From: Ferruginibacter sp.
GTDB lineage: Bacteria; Bacteroidota; Bacteroidia; Chitinophagales; Chitinophagaceae
Direction: 5' to 3'
Assembly (NCBI GenBank): GCA_017988335.1
Contig: JAGNRZ010000014.1
Location: 1 to 32,968 of the forward strand
DNA length: 32,968 bases
Shown here in pieces: positions 1 through 8,471 of this stretch. How positions within the stretch are numbered: the stretch's first letter is position 1; every line of letters starts with the position of its first letter. The notes below the pieces were generated by a model, which saw only the letters and a program-made list of their open reading frames with translations, was not told where the DNA came from and did not search any database. The position numbers and the translations under genes were made by a program.

Positions 1-705
1 AAGTGCATATAAGCCTTTAAATAAAAAATTATAGTCGGCAAATATCTTGTATTTAAGCCTACTGGCAAAATAGGAAGCATCTCCGCCGGTTAAAACCACG
101 TTAAAGTTGCTATATTTTTCGGCATAAGCTTGTATAAAGCCTTCAATTTCAAAGGCTATGCCTGCAATTACACCACTTTGCATATTTGTTTTGGTATCGT
201 ATCCAATTAAGGGGAAATTCCAATCTGCCTTTACTTCGGGCAGCTTTGCCGTAAAAATTTCCATGGCTTTAAACCTCATTTCCATGCCAGGGGAAATAGA
301 GCCACCAATAAACTGGTTGTTTTGATTAATAAAGTTGTAGGTAATGCAAGTGCCTAGGCCAATTACCAAATTGTTTTTATTAGGAAAATAGTGAACGGCT
401 GCTGCTGCTAAAGCCAACCTATCTGCCCCAATGGTTTCTGGCTTGCCTACTGGGGATGTAAAATTTGCTTTCGTGAAATGTGAGAGTTTATGAAATTTTG
501 TTTTTTGGGCTAAAAAACTTTCTATTACTGGGTTGTGATTTATAACTGATGATAAAATTGTTTTTTGAGGTTGCTGAATATTAATAAGTCTTTCAATGGT
601 AAACAATTCATCATTGGGCAATACTATTTGCTCTACAAATTCGTCGTTATTAAAAATGGCTGCTTTAAGCCTTGTGTTTCCAAAATCAAAACAAATAGTT
701 TTCAT
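1..705 (-). CDS. coaX: Type III pantothenate kinase (partial, 3' end outside window)
   Basis: Catalyses ATP-dependent phosphorylation of pantothenate, the first step of coenzyme A synthesis, in the cytoplasm. The visible 235 residues start MKTICFDFGNTRLKAAIF, with the DxGNT/R phosphate-binding motif of the ASKHA fold at residues 7-11. They continue with GADRLALAAAAV and LGTCITYNFI, the conserved CoaX blocks, and a glycine-rich GGSISPGMEMR segment that closes the pantothenate site. Usual length is about 240-260 residues, so only a short C-terminal piece is missing off the left edge. The ATG at 703-705 lies 10 bases after the stop of the LON-domain gene on the same strand, so the two are probably co-transcribed. 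Family identity is clear; the gene symbol rests on the motifs. Confidence 0.9.
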   Translation of the reverse strand, partial: MKTICFDFGNTRLKAAIFNNDEFVEQIVLPNDELFTIERLINIQQPQKTILSSVINHNPVIESFLAQKTKFHKLSHFTKANFTSPVGKPETIGADRLALAAAAVHYFPNKNNLVIGLGTCITYNFINQNNQFIGGSISPGMEMRFKAMEIFTAKLPEVKADWNFPLIGYDTKTNMQSGVIAGIAFEIEGFIQAYAEKYSNFNVVLTGGDASYFASRLKYKIFADYNFLFKGLYAL

Positions 706-715
706 GTGTTGCTTT

Positions 716-1351
716 TTATAAATCAAATGAAGTTAAATTTTTAAAGTGTCCATTTAGCTTAATTTTTTCTTTTAAGTATTCAATTTGTATTGCTAATGGA
801 AGGGTTTTATTTAAATGACGCTTTAAAAAGGCTTGACGCTGCATTTCATTCATTAATAATAACAGCTCATACTCTTGCTTTATACTTAATCCTATATGGT
901 GTGCAATATCATAACTAACTAAATCTTCATCGGCTTTTTTAAAATCTTTATTTAGTTGCAGTGTTTGGTGTAATTGTTTTACGCTGCTTACAATTTTTTT
1001 AAATGAAATTTTATTGCCAAACAATATGTTTGTAGGATAGTTTGCAATGGCACCACAATAAAGCTTATCGGGTATATTTTTTATTAGCTCAAGTGTTCTA
1101 AATACTTGTAGGCCTTTTGTTTTAATATCCATTTTACCATCGCTATAAGTTTTGGAAACTTCTATCACTTCTACCAATGTGCCATATTCTTGTATAGAAT
1201 TATCAATTACTACGGGTATACCAAAAGGTTTTTTAGCAGCAATGCAATCGTTTATAAGTTGTTTGTACCTGGGTTCAAAAACATGTAGGTTTACATTTTC
1301 GCCAGGATACACCACAATGCCTAATGGAAATATTGGAATAAAGTTAGTCAT
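716..1351 (-). CDS. LON peptidase substrate-binding domain protein
   Basis: A stand-alone LON N-terminal (substrate-recognition) domain of 211 residues, without the AAA+ or protease parts of Lon. The opening FIPIFPLGIVVYPGE followed by LHVFEPRYKQLI is the hallmark of this family, and IDIKTKG-like strand text with an all-helical C-terminal half (about residues 115-205) fits the two-lobe domain. Stand-alone versions are widespread in bacteria, but their role, presumably binding unfolded or tagged protein, is not established. It precedes coaX by 10 bases on the same strand. Its start faces the glycosyltransferase gene at 1394 across a 42-base divergent spacer. There is no signal peptide, so it should be cytoplasmic. 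Confidence 0.85.
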   Translation of the reverse strand: MTNFIPIFPLGIVVYPGENVNLHVFEPRYKQLINDCIAAKKPFGIPVVIDNSIQEYGTLVEVIEVSKTYSDGKMDIKTKGLQVFRTLELIKNIPDKLYCGAIANYPTNILFGNKISFKKIVSSVKQLHQTLQLNKDFKKADEDLVSYDIAHHIGLSIKQEYELLLLMNEMQRQAFLKRHLNKTLPLAIQIEYLKEKIKLNGHFKNLTSFDL

Positions 1352-1393
1352 GCTTCCAAAATAATTAATACTGTATTTTTACAGCTATATTTT

Positions 1394-2320
1394 ATGCTTA
1401 ATAAAATGCTTGATAATAATAAAGATATAAAAATATCTGGCTTTAGCTATGTTAGAAATGGTTTTAGCTACGGCGTACCCTTTATACAAGCCATTATTTC
1501 TATATTGCCAATTTGCTATGAAATGGTAATTGCTGTAGGCGATAGTAACGATGGTACAAAAGAGGCTTTATTAGCATTAAAGGATAGTAAAATAAAAATT
1601 ATTGATACGGTATGGGACATGCAATTAAAAGAAGGAGGAAAAATTTTTGCACAACAAACTAATATAGCACTGGCAGGTACTACGGGCAACTGGGCCTTTC
1701 ATATACAAGCAGATGAGGTAATACACGAAAACGATTTATCTAAAATAGTAGAGGCTATACACAAAGAAAACACCAACCTTGCCATTGATGGTTTTATATT
1801 GCCTTTTTTACATTTTTGGGGCGATTATGAGCATATAAGAAATAGCCGTAGAGTGCATAAGCATGAAGTAAGGATTTTTAGAAAAAATAATTTAGTAAAA
1901 TCCTACAAAGATTCACAAGGCTTTAGAAAATATAAAAGCGAAAAAGGGTATTTAGACGCTACTGACGAAGGGCTAAAATTAATTGTAAAAAAAATTGAAG
2001 CCCCAATATTTCACTATAACGGAATACGTACACCAAGGCACATGTTTGAAAAAATAAAAAATTTTGAACAGCATTATGGAAATAATGTAGAAGACCAAAA
2101 TGAAAATGTAACTTATGATTTAAATTATATTGATAGGGTAATAACATACAAAGGAAGTCACCCTAAAGTAATGCAATTGCTTATTAACAACCATACCTTT
2201 AAGTTTGTGCATGATAAAAGTAAAGCCATTTGGAAAACAAAGGATAAATTAATACAACCCATTGAAGACCTTTTAGGGTTTAAATTTGGCGAATACAAAA
2301 ATTATATCTTAAAAAAATAA
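1394..2320 (+). CDS. Glycosyltransferase, family 2-like
   Basis: A 308-residue GT-A-fold glycosyltransferase probably acting at the cytoplasmic face of the membrane on a surface glycan. The N-terminal part reads ISGFSYVRNG then VIAVGDSNDGTKEAL, matching the nucleotide-binding strand of GT2 enzymes where VDDGS is usual. The metal-binding DxD position reads IQADEVI, so only D-E is kept. The central part has an unusual FWGDYEHIRNSRR segment and an EVRIFRK strand. Acceptor and sugar cannot be predicted. The ATG at 1394 was chosen as the first in frame; 1406 is an alternative. The next glycosyltransferase starts 3 bases after the stop, so the pair is translationally close. Confidence 0.78.
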   Translation: MLNKMLDNNKDIKISGFSYVRNGFSYGVPFIQAIISILPICYEMVIAVGDSNDGTKEALLALKDSKIKIIDTVWDMQLKEGGKIFAQQTNIALAGTTGNWAFHIQADEVIHENDLSKIVEAIHKENTNLAIDGFILPFLHFWGDYEHIRNSRRVHKHEVRIFRKNNLVKSYKDSQGFRKYKSEKGYLDATDEGLKLIVKKIEAPIFHYNGIRTPRHMFEKIKNFEQHYGNNVEDQNENVTYDLNYIDRVITYKGSHPKVMQLLINNHTFKFVHDKSKAIWKTKDKLIQPIEDLLGFKFGEYKNYILKK

Positions 2321-2323
2321 TTA

Positions 2324-3142
2324 ATGCACAAACAAGGCTGTACACTTTTAATATCAACCTATAATTGGCCACAGGCATTGCAAATATGTTTATTAAGTGT
2401 GTTACAGCAAACGGTAATGCCTAATGAAATTGTAATTGCCGATGATGGCTCAACAAACGATACAAAAGCATTAATAGATGAGTATAGAACAAAAACTACC
2501 ATACCTATAAAACACATTTGGCATAAAGACGAGGGCTTTAGAAAAACTATTATTTTAAACGAAGCCATACGAAATAGCACCCAGCCTTATATTATACAAA
2601 TTGATGGAGATATAATTATTCATCCAAAATTTATACAAGAGCATTTACTATATGCACAGCAAGGTTTTTTTATAAGAGGAAGCCGCATATTATTAGATGA
2701 AAAAAATACACAAAACTATATTACAAAGCAAAAAACTAATTTACACTTTTTAAGTAGTGGTGTGCAACATAGATTTAATGCAGTACACTCCACAATACTT
2801 TCAAAAATAGTATTTGCTTTTAGTGATAAACAAAACCCTAACAATGTAATTGGCTGCAATATGAGTTTTTTTAAAAAAGATTTTATAGCCGTAAATGGCT
2901 ATAACAATGATATTACCGGCTGGGGTAGAGAGGATGGAGAGTTAGCAGCAAGGTTTATAAACAGTGGTATTTTAAAAAAGCAAGTAAAAAACAAAGCAAT
3001 TGCTTTTCACATGTTTCATGGGCATTTTAGCAGAGATAGAGATGAAATAAATATGCAAATACTTAAACAAGCAATAGCGTCTAAAATAAAAACATGCACT
3101 AATGGTTATAGTACAACGCATGATGTGTTGGTGTATTCCTAA
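2324..3142 (+). CDS. Glycosyltransferase family 2 with galactosyltransferase-type C-terminal motif
   Basis: A 272-residue GT2 enzyme transferring a sugar from a nucleotide sugar to a glycan acceptor. It has LLISTYNWPQAL at the N-terminus, IVIADDGSTNDT (about residues 36-46), the metal-binding DGD at residues 94-96, and GWGREDGE (199-206). The last is the WGxED catalytic block of the Glyco_transf_7C/chondroitin-polymerase-like group. No membrane segment is evident. It starts 3 bases after the preceding glycosyltransferase gene and ends 2 bases from the convergent one at 3145, so there is no room for a terminator between the convergent stops. Family assignment is firm; sugar specificity is unknown. 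Confidence 0.88.
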   Translation: MHKQGCTLLISTYNWPQALQICLLSVLQQTVMPNEIVIADDGSTNDTKALIDEYRTKTTIPIKHIWHKDEGFRKTIILNEAIRNSTQPYIIQIDGDIIIHPKFIQEHLLYAQQGFFIRGSRILLDEKNTQNYITKQKTNLHFLSSGVQHRFNAVHSTILSKIVFAFSDKQNPNNVIGCNMSFFKKDFIAVNGYNNDITGWGREDGELAARFINSGILKKQVKNKAIAFHMFHGHFSRDRDEINMQILKQAIASKIKTCTNGYSTTHDVLVYS

Positions 3143-3144
3143 AC

Positions 3145-4092
3145 TTATCTTATTTGATAAAACATTTTAAAACAGTAAATAAGCTTTCGCCAGGCAGGCC
3201 TTTTTTTTATTGCCAATAATAGCTTTCTGTTACGTAAATAAAGTTGTACTCTTTTTATATTATTGGCAAGGCTAAAACTTTGATAGCTACTTTGCAGCTG
3301 TTGTATTACCTCTTTTTCGTGGCGTAAGCTACTAGGACAAAAGTTTGCAAAAGCGGCTATTCTAATTTTTGCTTTTTCAATTTCAAGTAGCTTTTTTTGT
3401 GCTTTGTAACCCTTTGCTTTTTTTTGTTTAGAAGTAGTAATAGCACCTATTACATTGGTGGAGTGGTTTCTATAAAGTACCAAAGGCTCATCAATATATT
3501 TTACGCCTTTGTGTATAGAAGCTACAAAGGCTAACCACCAGTCATGCGGTATGTTTTCAGGGAAAGGATAAGCCTTGGTAAATAAATCTTTAGTGAGCAA
3601 AGTGGCATGGCCAGCAATACAATTATCTGTAGCAAACACCAAACAATTATTGTAAGTGGCTAAGTTTTTTTTATGTGCCATAGTGGTTAATGGCATAAGA
3701 GTTTCATTAGTAAGGGTAGAGTTACAATATATTAAAGGATACTCATTAATTTCAGCCACCATTTTTTCTATCTTTTGCAAATCCCACATATCATCTTGAT
3801 CGCAAGGCGATAAATAAAATCCCTTAGCCACACTCATACCCTTTTCAAAATTTTTTATATAACCAATATTGCTATCGTTTTCAATTAATGTAATTAAGCT
3901 ATATTGCTTTTTGTAGTCATTCAATATTGTAAACGTATTATCGGTAGAGCAGTCATCTACTACAATAATTTCAATATTGGTATAAGTTTGTTTTACCAAA
4001 CTATCTAGCTGTTGCGATACGTATTTTTCTCCATTATAGGTACATAGTATTATAGATACTAAATGACTGATATTTGCATTGCTGTTATTCAT
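3145..4092 (-). CDS. Glycosyltransferase family 2
   Basis: A 315-residue GT2 enzyme. VSIILCTYNGEKYVSQQLDSL (about residues 12-32) and IIVVDDCSTDNT form the nucleotide-binding half, and SPCDQDDMWDLQKI carries the DxDD metal site. This is the signature of the rhamnosyltransferase-like GT2 group (RfbF/WbbL relatives). NIPHDWWLAFVA further on is the HDWW acceptor/catalytic block of the same group. The C-terminal 70 residues are basic and helical (KKAKGYKAQKKLLEIEKAK), perhaps for membrane association. It is transcribed against the two preceding glycosyltransferases and divergently from meaB. A rhamnose-like donor is an inference from motif similarity only. Confidence 0.87.
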   Translation of the reverse strand: MNNSNANISHLVSIILCTYNGEKYVSQQLDSLVKQTYTNIEIIVVDDCSTDNTFTILNDYKKQYSLITLIENDSNIGYIKNFEKGMSVAKGFYLSPCDQDDMWDLQKIEKMVAEINEYPLIYCNSTLTNETLMPLTTMAHKKNLATYNNCLVFATDNCIAGHATLLTKDLFTKAYPFPENIPHDWWLAFVASIHKGVKYIDEPLVLYRNHSTNVIGAITTSKQKKAKGYKAQKKLLEIEKAKIRIAAFANFCPSSLRHEKEVIQQLQSSYQSFSLANNIKRVQLYLRNRKLLLAIKKRPAWRKLIYCFKMFYQIR

Positions 4093-4174
4093 TATTCTAT
4101 CATCAAAAATAAAGTATTTATTATGGCTATAGATAGTGAATGCGTTTTAATTTAAATATGCTATTTTTATTATT

Positions 4175-5071
4175 ATGTGGCAAGATGTTTTACAAAAAAT
4201 TAAAAATGGTGACTATAAATCATTAGCCAGAGTAATTTCATTAGTAGAAAATGAAGCTACTGGCTATTTAGATTTACTAGAGCAAATACCGCCATCAAGT
4301 GTGCCCATAATTGGAATTACAGGGCCTCCTGGAGCTGGCAAGAGTACATTAGTAAACGAACTAATAGAATTATTAGTAAAAAGGAATAAGAAAATAGGGG
4401 TTATATGTGTTGATCCTTCGTCACCATTTAATTTAGGTGCCTTGCTTGGCGATAGAATACGACTTAGTGAGTGGTATAACAACCCCAATGTGTTTATTCG
4501 GTCGTTAGCTACCAGAGGTTCTTTAGGCGGATTAAATCCTAAAATAATTGAAATATGCGATGTGTTAAAAGCTGGAGTTTTTGATTACATAATTATTGAA
4601 ACCGTAGGTGTAGGGCAAAGTGAAATTGAAATTGTAGGTTTGGCTGATTGTACTGTTGTAGTTTTAGTACCCGAAGCTGGCGACGAAATACAAACTATGA
4701 AGGCTGGTTTAATGGAAATTGCAGATATATTTGTGGTAAACAAAGCAGACAGGCCAGACGCTAATAGTTTTACAAATAATTTGCGACAAATGTTAGCACC
4801 AGCATTTAAAAATCACTCAGCTAATTTGCCAATTATTGAAACTGTAGCAACTCAAAAAAAAGGGGTTGATGATTTTTTAGCAGCAATAGAGTTTAATTTA
4901 CAAAATCTAAAAAAAGAAAATAATAATAAAAACTGGCTACTGGCACAAAAAGCTTACCAACTTATTGCACAAAAAAGAATGAAAGAAATTAGTACAAAGG
5001 ATTTATTAGAAAAGATTACAGCCGAGGGAAATGCTTTTAATTTGTATCAATTTATTAAAAAAAATTATTAA
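4175..5071 (+). CDS. meaB: Methylmalonyl-CoA mutase-associated GTPase MeaB (ArgK-type)
   Basis: A G3E-family P-loop GTPase that protects and reloads B12-dependent methylmalonyl-CoA mutase. The 298 residues contain the Walker A GPPGAGKST at 50-58, the family-specific VDPSSPFNLGALLGDRIRL switch region, ETVGVGQSEIE at the switch II/Walker B position, and the NKAD base-recognition motif. The C-terminal helical dimerisation tail is present (KRMKEISTKDLLEKITAEGN), and length is close to normal for the family. The mutase genes usually found beside meaB are absent here; it sits alone among glycan genes. The FkbM methyltransferase follows after 36 bases on the same strand. Identification is secure. 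Confidence 0.93.
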   Translation: MWQDVLQKIKNGDYKSLARVISLVENEATGYLDLLEQIPPSSVPIIGITGPPGAGKSTLVNELIELLVKRNKKIGVICVDPSSPFNLGALLGDRIRLSEWYNNPNVFIRSLATRGSLGGLNPKIIEICDVLKAGVFDYIIIETVGVGQSEIEIVGLADCTVVVLVPEAGDEIQTMKAGLMEIADIFVVNKADRPDANSFTNNLRQMLAPAFKNHSANLPIIETVATQKKGVDDFLAAIEFNLQNLKKENNNKNWLLAQKAYQLIAQKRMKEISTKDLLEKITAEGNAFNLYQFIKKNY

Positions 5072-5107
5072 AGAACCATATAAAAAAAGCATCCAAATAT
5101 TTATAAA

Positions 5108-5800
5108 ATGATTGTAGATTTTCTAAAAAAGTTAGTTAAAAAAAATTCCACTGTTTATAGACATGCTAAAACCTCTTATTCACAAGAGGGCGAAGACATG
5201 ATTTTAAACCGCTTTTTTGAACATAAAAAAGAGGGGATTTATGTAGATGTAGGGGCACATCATCCTTATAGATTTTCTAATACCTGTTTTTTTTATAAAA
5301 AAGGTTGGCATGGTATTAATATAGACCCACTACCTCAAGCTGCATCTTTATTTAAAAAATATAGAAAAAGAGATATCAATATTCAAAAGGGAATATCTTT
5401 AAAAGCCGAACAATTGATATACTACGCTTTTAATGAGCCTGCTTATAATACCTTTAGCGAAACAAAAGCTAATGAATATATACAACAGGCAAATCTTAAC
5501 TTGAAGTTATTGAGCAAAACAAAAATTGATACAGTTCCATTGCAAGATGTACTTGATAATAACATACCTCCTGGTGCTACTATTGATTTTTTAACTATTG
5601 ATACAGAAGGGTTAGAAATGGAAGTATTGCAATCAAATAATTGGGAAAAATATAAGCCAACAATAATTATACTTGAATCGCATGTTATTGAAATAGAAAA
5701 TCATTTATCTAGTCCACTACATTTATTCATGAAAAATAAAGACTATATTTTAGTTGGTAAAAGCTATTACTCTTACCTGTATAAAAAAAAGGAATTATAA
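5108..5800 (+). CDS. FkbM family SAM-dependent methyltransferase
   Basis: A 230-residue Rossmann-fold methyltransferase of the FkbM family, which typically O-methylates sugars of surface polysaccharides or secondary metabolites. SYSQEGEDMILNRFF at about residues 23-37 is followed by IYVDVGAHHPYRFSNT, the SAM-binding motif I with the VDVGAHHP signature. INIDPLP is the acidic-loop motif II, and IDFLTIDTEGLEMEVLQS is the late FkbM block. There is no signal peptide. It is in line with meaB, but the surrounding glycosyltransferases suggest it decorates the same glycan. The convergent glycosyltransferase ends 17 bases after its stop. The substrate is unknown. Confidence 0.9.
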   Translation: MIVDFLKKLVKKNSTVYRHAKTSYSQEGEDMILNRFFEHKKEGIYVDVGAHHPYRFSNTCFFYKKGWHGINIDPLPQAASLFKKYRKRDINIQKGISLKAEQLIYYAFNEPAYNTFSETKANEYIQQANLNLKLLSKTKIDTVPLQDVLDNNIPPGATIDFLTIDTEGLEMEVLQSNNWEKYKPTIIILESHVIEIENHLSSPLHLFMKNKDYILVGKSYYSYLYKKKEL

Positions 5801-5817
5801 ACATAAAAGCATAAAAA

Positions 5818-6681
5818 CTATGCTTCTGTTTTGTTAAACCTTTGTTCTGCCTTTTTAAAAGGAGTTTTAATAATGTTTAACCGATATGCTAAAAAAATAA
5901 ACGGAGAAAAAATAAATCTCTTTATATCTCTTTGATATTTACCTTTTATATAATTTAACTTTAAATATTCCATGCTGAAAAGTTGGGCATGTTTTTTTAA
6001 AATGTATTGCCTGTTTTCTTCTACTTTTTTATTTTCTTTAAATTGATCGGCTACAGAATTTTGTAAAACACGATAATAAAAAACCTCAGTTTTTAAAAAA
6101 TAAAAACGATAACCGTTATAGTATGCATTTATCCAAAACTCCCAATCTTCGTGCCCAAAATATGGAATAGAAGTGTCATATCCCTTATTTTTCACCCAAA
6201 CCTCTCTTAAAAAAATGGCACAATTATCAATATAGTTAGATGCCAATAACTCTGTAATATTAAAAGGTATTGGGGTAAAAGATCTTGAGCCTTTTTCGAT
6301 ATTCCCAAAAAATGAAGGCATACCATATACAATTTGATACTCACCCTTTTCTAAAATAGCAATGCCATTATTAATATAATTAGCCGTTATTTTATTATCA
6401 GCATCAAGAGGTAGAATATATTTTGCAGAAGAATTACTAACAGCAGTGTTTCTTGCAGCGGCAGGACCTGCATTTTTTTGATGAATTATACGATATCCTT
6501 TTTCCTTATACTCTTCTAGCTTGGTAAGTGTGTAAATATCGGTAGAACCATCATCTACAATAATAACTTCATAGGGGAATAAAATTTTATCTTTAACAAT
6601 ACTATCCAAAGCCTCTTCTAAATATGCTCCATGATTATAACATGGCATTATTATAGACAATACACAATTAGCTGAACTCAT
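5818..6681 (-). CDS. Glycosyltransferase family 2
   Basis: A 287-residue GT2 enzyme with the complete canonical motif set. It has LSIIMPCYNHGAYLEEALDS at the N-terminus, VIIVDDGSTD, then QKNAGPAAARNTAV (the donor-site NxGxxxARN block), ILPLDADNKI with the DxD metal site, and FGHEDWEFWINA with the catalytic ED. The closing 40 residues are basic and aromatic (RDIKRFIFSPFIFLAYRL) and could sit on the membrane. It is the last gene of the glycan module. The upstream side (6682-7095) is a long AT-rich spacer, so it probably has its own promoter. Acceptor and donor cannot be inferred. Confidence 0.9.
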   Translation of the reverse strand: MSSANCVLSIIMPCYNHGAYLEEALDSIVKDKILFPYEVIIVDDGSTDIYTLTKLEEYKEKGYRIIHQKNAGPAAARNTAVSNSSAKYILPLDADNKITANYINNGIAILEKGEYQIVYGMPSFFGNIEKGSRSFTPIPFNITELLASNYIDNCAIFLREVWVKNKGYDTSIPYFGHEDWEFWINAYYNGYRFYFLKTEVFYYRVLQNSVADQFKENKKVEENRQYILKKHAQLFSMEYLKLNYIKGKYQRDIKRFIFSPFIFLAYRLNIIKTPFKKAEQRFNKTEA

Positions 6682-7095
6682 AAAATAAATTTAGGATAAT
6701 ATACTCGACAAATGAATTTGGCACACACAACAATAAAATTGCAATCGATTAATTGAGTATATAAATTAAATAATATTATCACAAAAATTTAAGAAAGACG
6801 TATTATAAATTGATGAAAGTAAAAATACAATTTTCAATTTATACTACAACTTAAAAATTGCAAGTTCCTATTGCCTTAGAAGCAGATGTTGAATAATTGG
6901 GTTTATAAACTTTGTTAGGGTTACTAAAAATATGAGGTAGCTTACAAAGCTTAGATTGTCAATTTTTTTTATTTAAATTTGATATATTAAAAGAGTATTT
7001 TAAAACTATTTTTTGAATATTTAAAATCATAACTTAAACTCTGTTACATACATTATTGTATATAACCCTTTCTAAAATTTAATACAAACAATATT
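6682..7095. other. 414-bp AT-rich intergenic region
   Basis: No reading frame of useful length, RNA gene or clear repeat is visible on either strand. It separates the start of the minus-strand glycosyltransferase from the start of the plus-strand CDGSH gene, so both promoters should lie here. I could not find a convincing TAnnTTTG box at a suitable distance from either start. Confidence 0.5.
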
Positions 7096-7407
7096 ATGAG
7101 TGATACAAAATTGCCAAAAATTGCACAACCCTTTCCGCAAATGATAAAAGTAGAACCTGGCAAAATTTATGCTTGGTGTACTTGTGGCTTAAGTGAAAAA
7201 CAACCCTTTTGCGATGGTAGGCATAAAACATTAGCTTATGAAAAAAATGGCGAAACTATTATGCCATTTAAAAGCTTAAAAATAGAATTTACAGAAGAAA
7301 AAGAAGTATGGTTTTGCCAGTGTAAGCATACAAAAAATGCCCCTTTTTGCGATGGTAGCCATAATGCGTTGGTGAGCTTGCCTGCCGAACAGGCAGGTGG
7401 TGAATAG
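7096..7407 (+). CDS. CDGSH iron-sulfur domain protein (two motifs)
   Basis: A small soluble protein of 103 residues with two CDGSH-type [2Fe-2S] motifs. The first reads CTCGLSEKQPFCDGRH and the second CQCKHTKNAPFCDGSH. Each supplies the three-cysteine, one-histidine cluster ligands, so both sites are complete. Tandem-motif bacterial CDGSH proteins are thought to act in electron transfer or redox/iron sensing; the partner is unknown. The last residues (SLPAEQAGGE) are encoded by a perfect 6+6 palindrome resembling a dispersed repeat, so the C-terminus may have been altered by repeat insertion. The gene is convergent with the small membrane protein at 7459. Confidence 0.92.
   Translation: MSDTKLPKIAQPFPQMIKVEPGKIYAWCTCGLSEKQPFCDGRHKTLAYEKNGETIMPFKSLKIEFTEEKEVWFCQCKHTKNAPFCDGSHNALVSLPAEQAGGE
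7381..7397. repeat. REP-like palindrome inside the CDGSH gene 3' end
   Basis: CCTGCC (7381-7386), a 5-base loop, then GGCAGG (7392-7397). It is a GC-rich palindrome in an AT-rich surrounding and resembles the CCTGCC/GGCAGG repeats dispersed in many Bacteroidota genomes. It is read through as the last codons of the CDGSH protein. Confidence 0.5.
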
Positions 7408-7458
7408 TGAGCTATTGCCTTTGAAGCAATTGACAGCAAACTCGATACTTCAAACAGG

Positions 7459-7665
7459 TTATTGCTTATTATTTTTCCACCACCTATACCCTATTACCCC
7501 AGCAATAGCAAAGGGTGTTAGCATTAAGTAAATAATGGCATTGTTTAAAGCTTTAGCTGGTTTTTCACCTAGTTGAGATGCACTTTTAGTACAAACAGAA
7601 CATTGTGCAGGGGCTACCATAGCTGTTCCACATAAAAATAATAGTATAATAATCAATCTTTTCAC
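7459..7665 (-). CDS. Small exported or membrane protein of unknown function
   Basis: A 68-residue protein starting at a GTG codon (7663-7665). It has an N-terminal hydrophobic signal (KRLIIILLFLCGTAMVAPAQ, likely cut after PAQ), a CSVCTKSASQLG segment with a CxxC pair, and one transmembrane helix (IIYLMLTPFAIAGVIGYRWW) ending in a basic tail. Similar short proteins occur in Bacteroidota; their function is not known to me. The CxxC placed just after the predicted cleavage site would face the periplasm and might bind metal or be redox active, which is an inference. A TAACTTTG promoter box lies 7 bases upstream of the GTG, leaving almost no leader. Confidence 0.72.
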   Translation of the reverse strand: MKRLIIILLFLCGTAMVAPAQCSVCTKSASQLGEKPAKALNNAIIYLMLTPFAIAGVIGYRWWKNNKQ

Positions 7666-7672
7666 TACAGTG

Positions 7673-7680
7673 CAAAGTTA
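7673..7680 (-). promoter_or_regulatory. TAnnTTTG promoter box for the small membrane protein
   Basis: On the minus strand the sequence reads TAACTTTG, matching the Bacteroidota sigma-A -7 consensus. It lies only 7 bases before the GTG start, which implies a very short or absent leader. Confidence 0.5.
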
Positions 7681-7730
7681 TAGCAATATATCTATTAAAA
7701 ATTTTAGCGTTTAATAAACAAACTAGTATT

Positions 7731-7738
7731 TATTTTTG
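7731..7738 (+). promoter_or_regulatory. TAnnTTTG promoter box for the TPR gene
   Basis: TATTTTTG ends 4 bases before the ATG at 7743. If used, transcription would start at or next to the start codon. The match may be chance in T-rich DNA. Confidence 0.4.
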
Positions 7739-7742
7739 TGGT

Positions 7743-8471
7743 ATGATGAAAAAGGTACAAATTTTAACCATATTATTTTTTTGGATTACAGGTGGCTTTG
7801 CACAACCTAAAACAGCAGATGAAAATTATGTAGAAGCAATGAGGTTGGTAAAACAAGGTAAAATACCAGAGTCGGTGCCTTTTTTTAATGCCGCCATAAA
7901 ATTAAATCCAAAGCATGGAGATGCCTACTTACAAGCTGGTATAGTACTTACCATGTTAAATAAACCAACCGACGCTTTAATCTGTTTAAAACAAGCTCAA
8001 AAACTTAAAAAAAATAATGCAACAGTATTTAACAGCTTAGGGGTGTTATATAAAAATGGATTTGGTAAACCAGATAGTGCATTGTATTTTTTTAAAAAAC
8101 TAGTTCCCTTAAAAGCAGATACTACTGTGGAGGCTTGCTACAATATTGGTTGGGGGTACAATGCCTCTCAACAATATGATAGTGCAATTAAGTACCTAAA
8201 AAAATCGCTTGATATAAATAACGATTTTAAAACTGGCTATAAAGAAATTTCGTACTCGTTTTACAAGGGTAATAAAATGAAAGAAGGCTTAGAATATTTT
8301 AAAAGCCGATTAGCTATTTCGGTTGTTGATGTAAACCTTTACTATATAGGTTTAATAAATAGTGAACTGGGCAATAAAGAAGAAGCTATGAAATACCATG
8401 AGCAACTAAAAGCTATTAACGAACGTAGTGCCGCAAGTTTGTTAAAAAGGATTGAGGGGAAGAAGGGCTAG
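7743..8471 (+). CDS. Exported tetratricopeptide repeat protein
   Basis: A 242-residue protein with a signal peptide (MMKKVQILTILFFWITGGFAQ) and at least four TPR units. The repeats carry the usual small/aromatic pattern, for example NYVEAMRLVKQGKIPESVPF, GDAYLQAGIVLTMLNKPTDA and ACYNIGWGYNASQQYDSAIK. The protein should be periplasmic and act as a protein-protein scaffold; no catalytic domain is present. Either ATG at 7743 or 7746 could start it. It has no obvious functional neighbour, so a specific role cannot be named. The downstream 230 bases are pyrimidine-rich and empty. Confidence 0.82.
   Translation: MMKKVQILTILFFWITGGFAQPKTADENYVEAMRLVKQGKIPESVPFFNAAIKLNPKHGDAYLQAGIVLTMLNKPTDALICLKQAQKLKKNNATVFNSLGVLYKNGFGKPDSALYFFKKLVPLKADTTVEACYNIGWGYNASQQYDSAIKYLKKSLDINNDFKTGYKEISYSFYKGNKMKEGLEYFKSRLAISVVDVNLYYIGLINSELGNKEEAMKYHEQLKAINERSAASLLKRIEGKKG

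Noticed and set aside
1394..6681. A complete polysaccharide export locus
   Set aside because: Only glycosyltransferases and a methyltransferase are present; no flippase, polymerase or export genes are seen and the strands are mixed.
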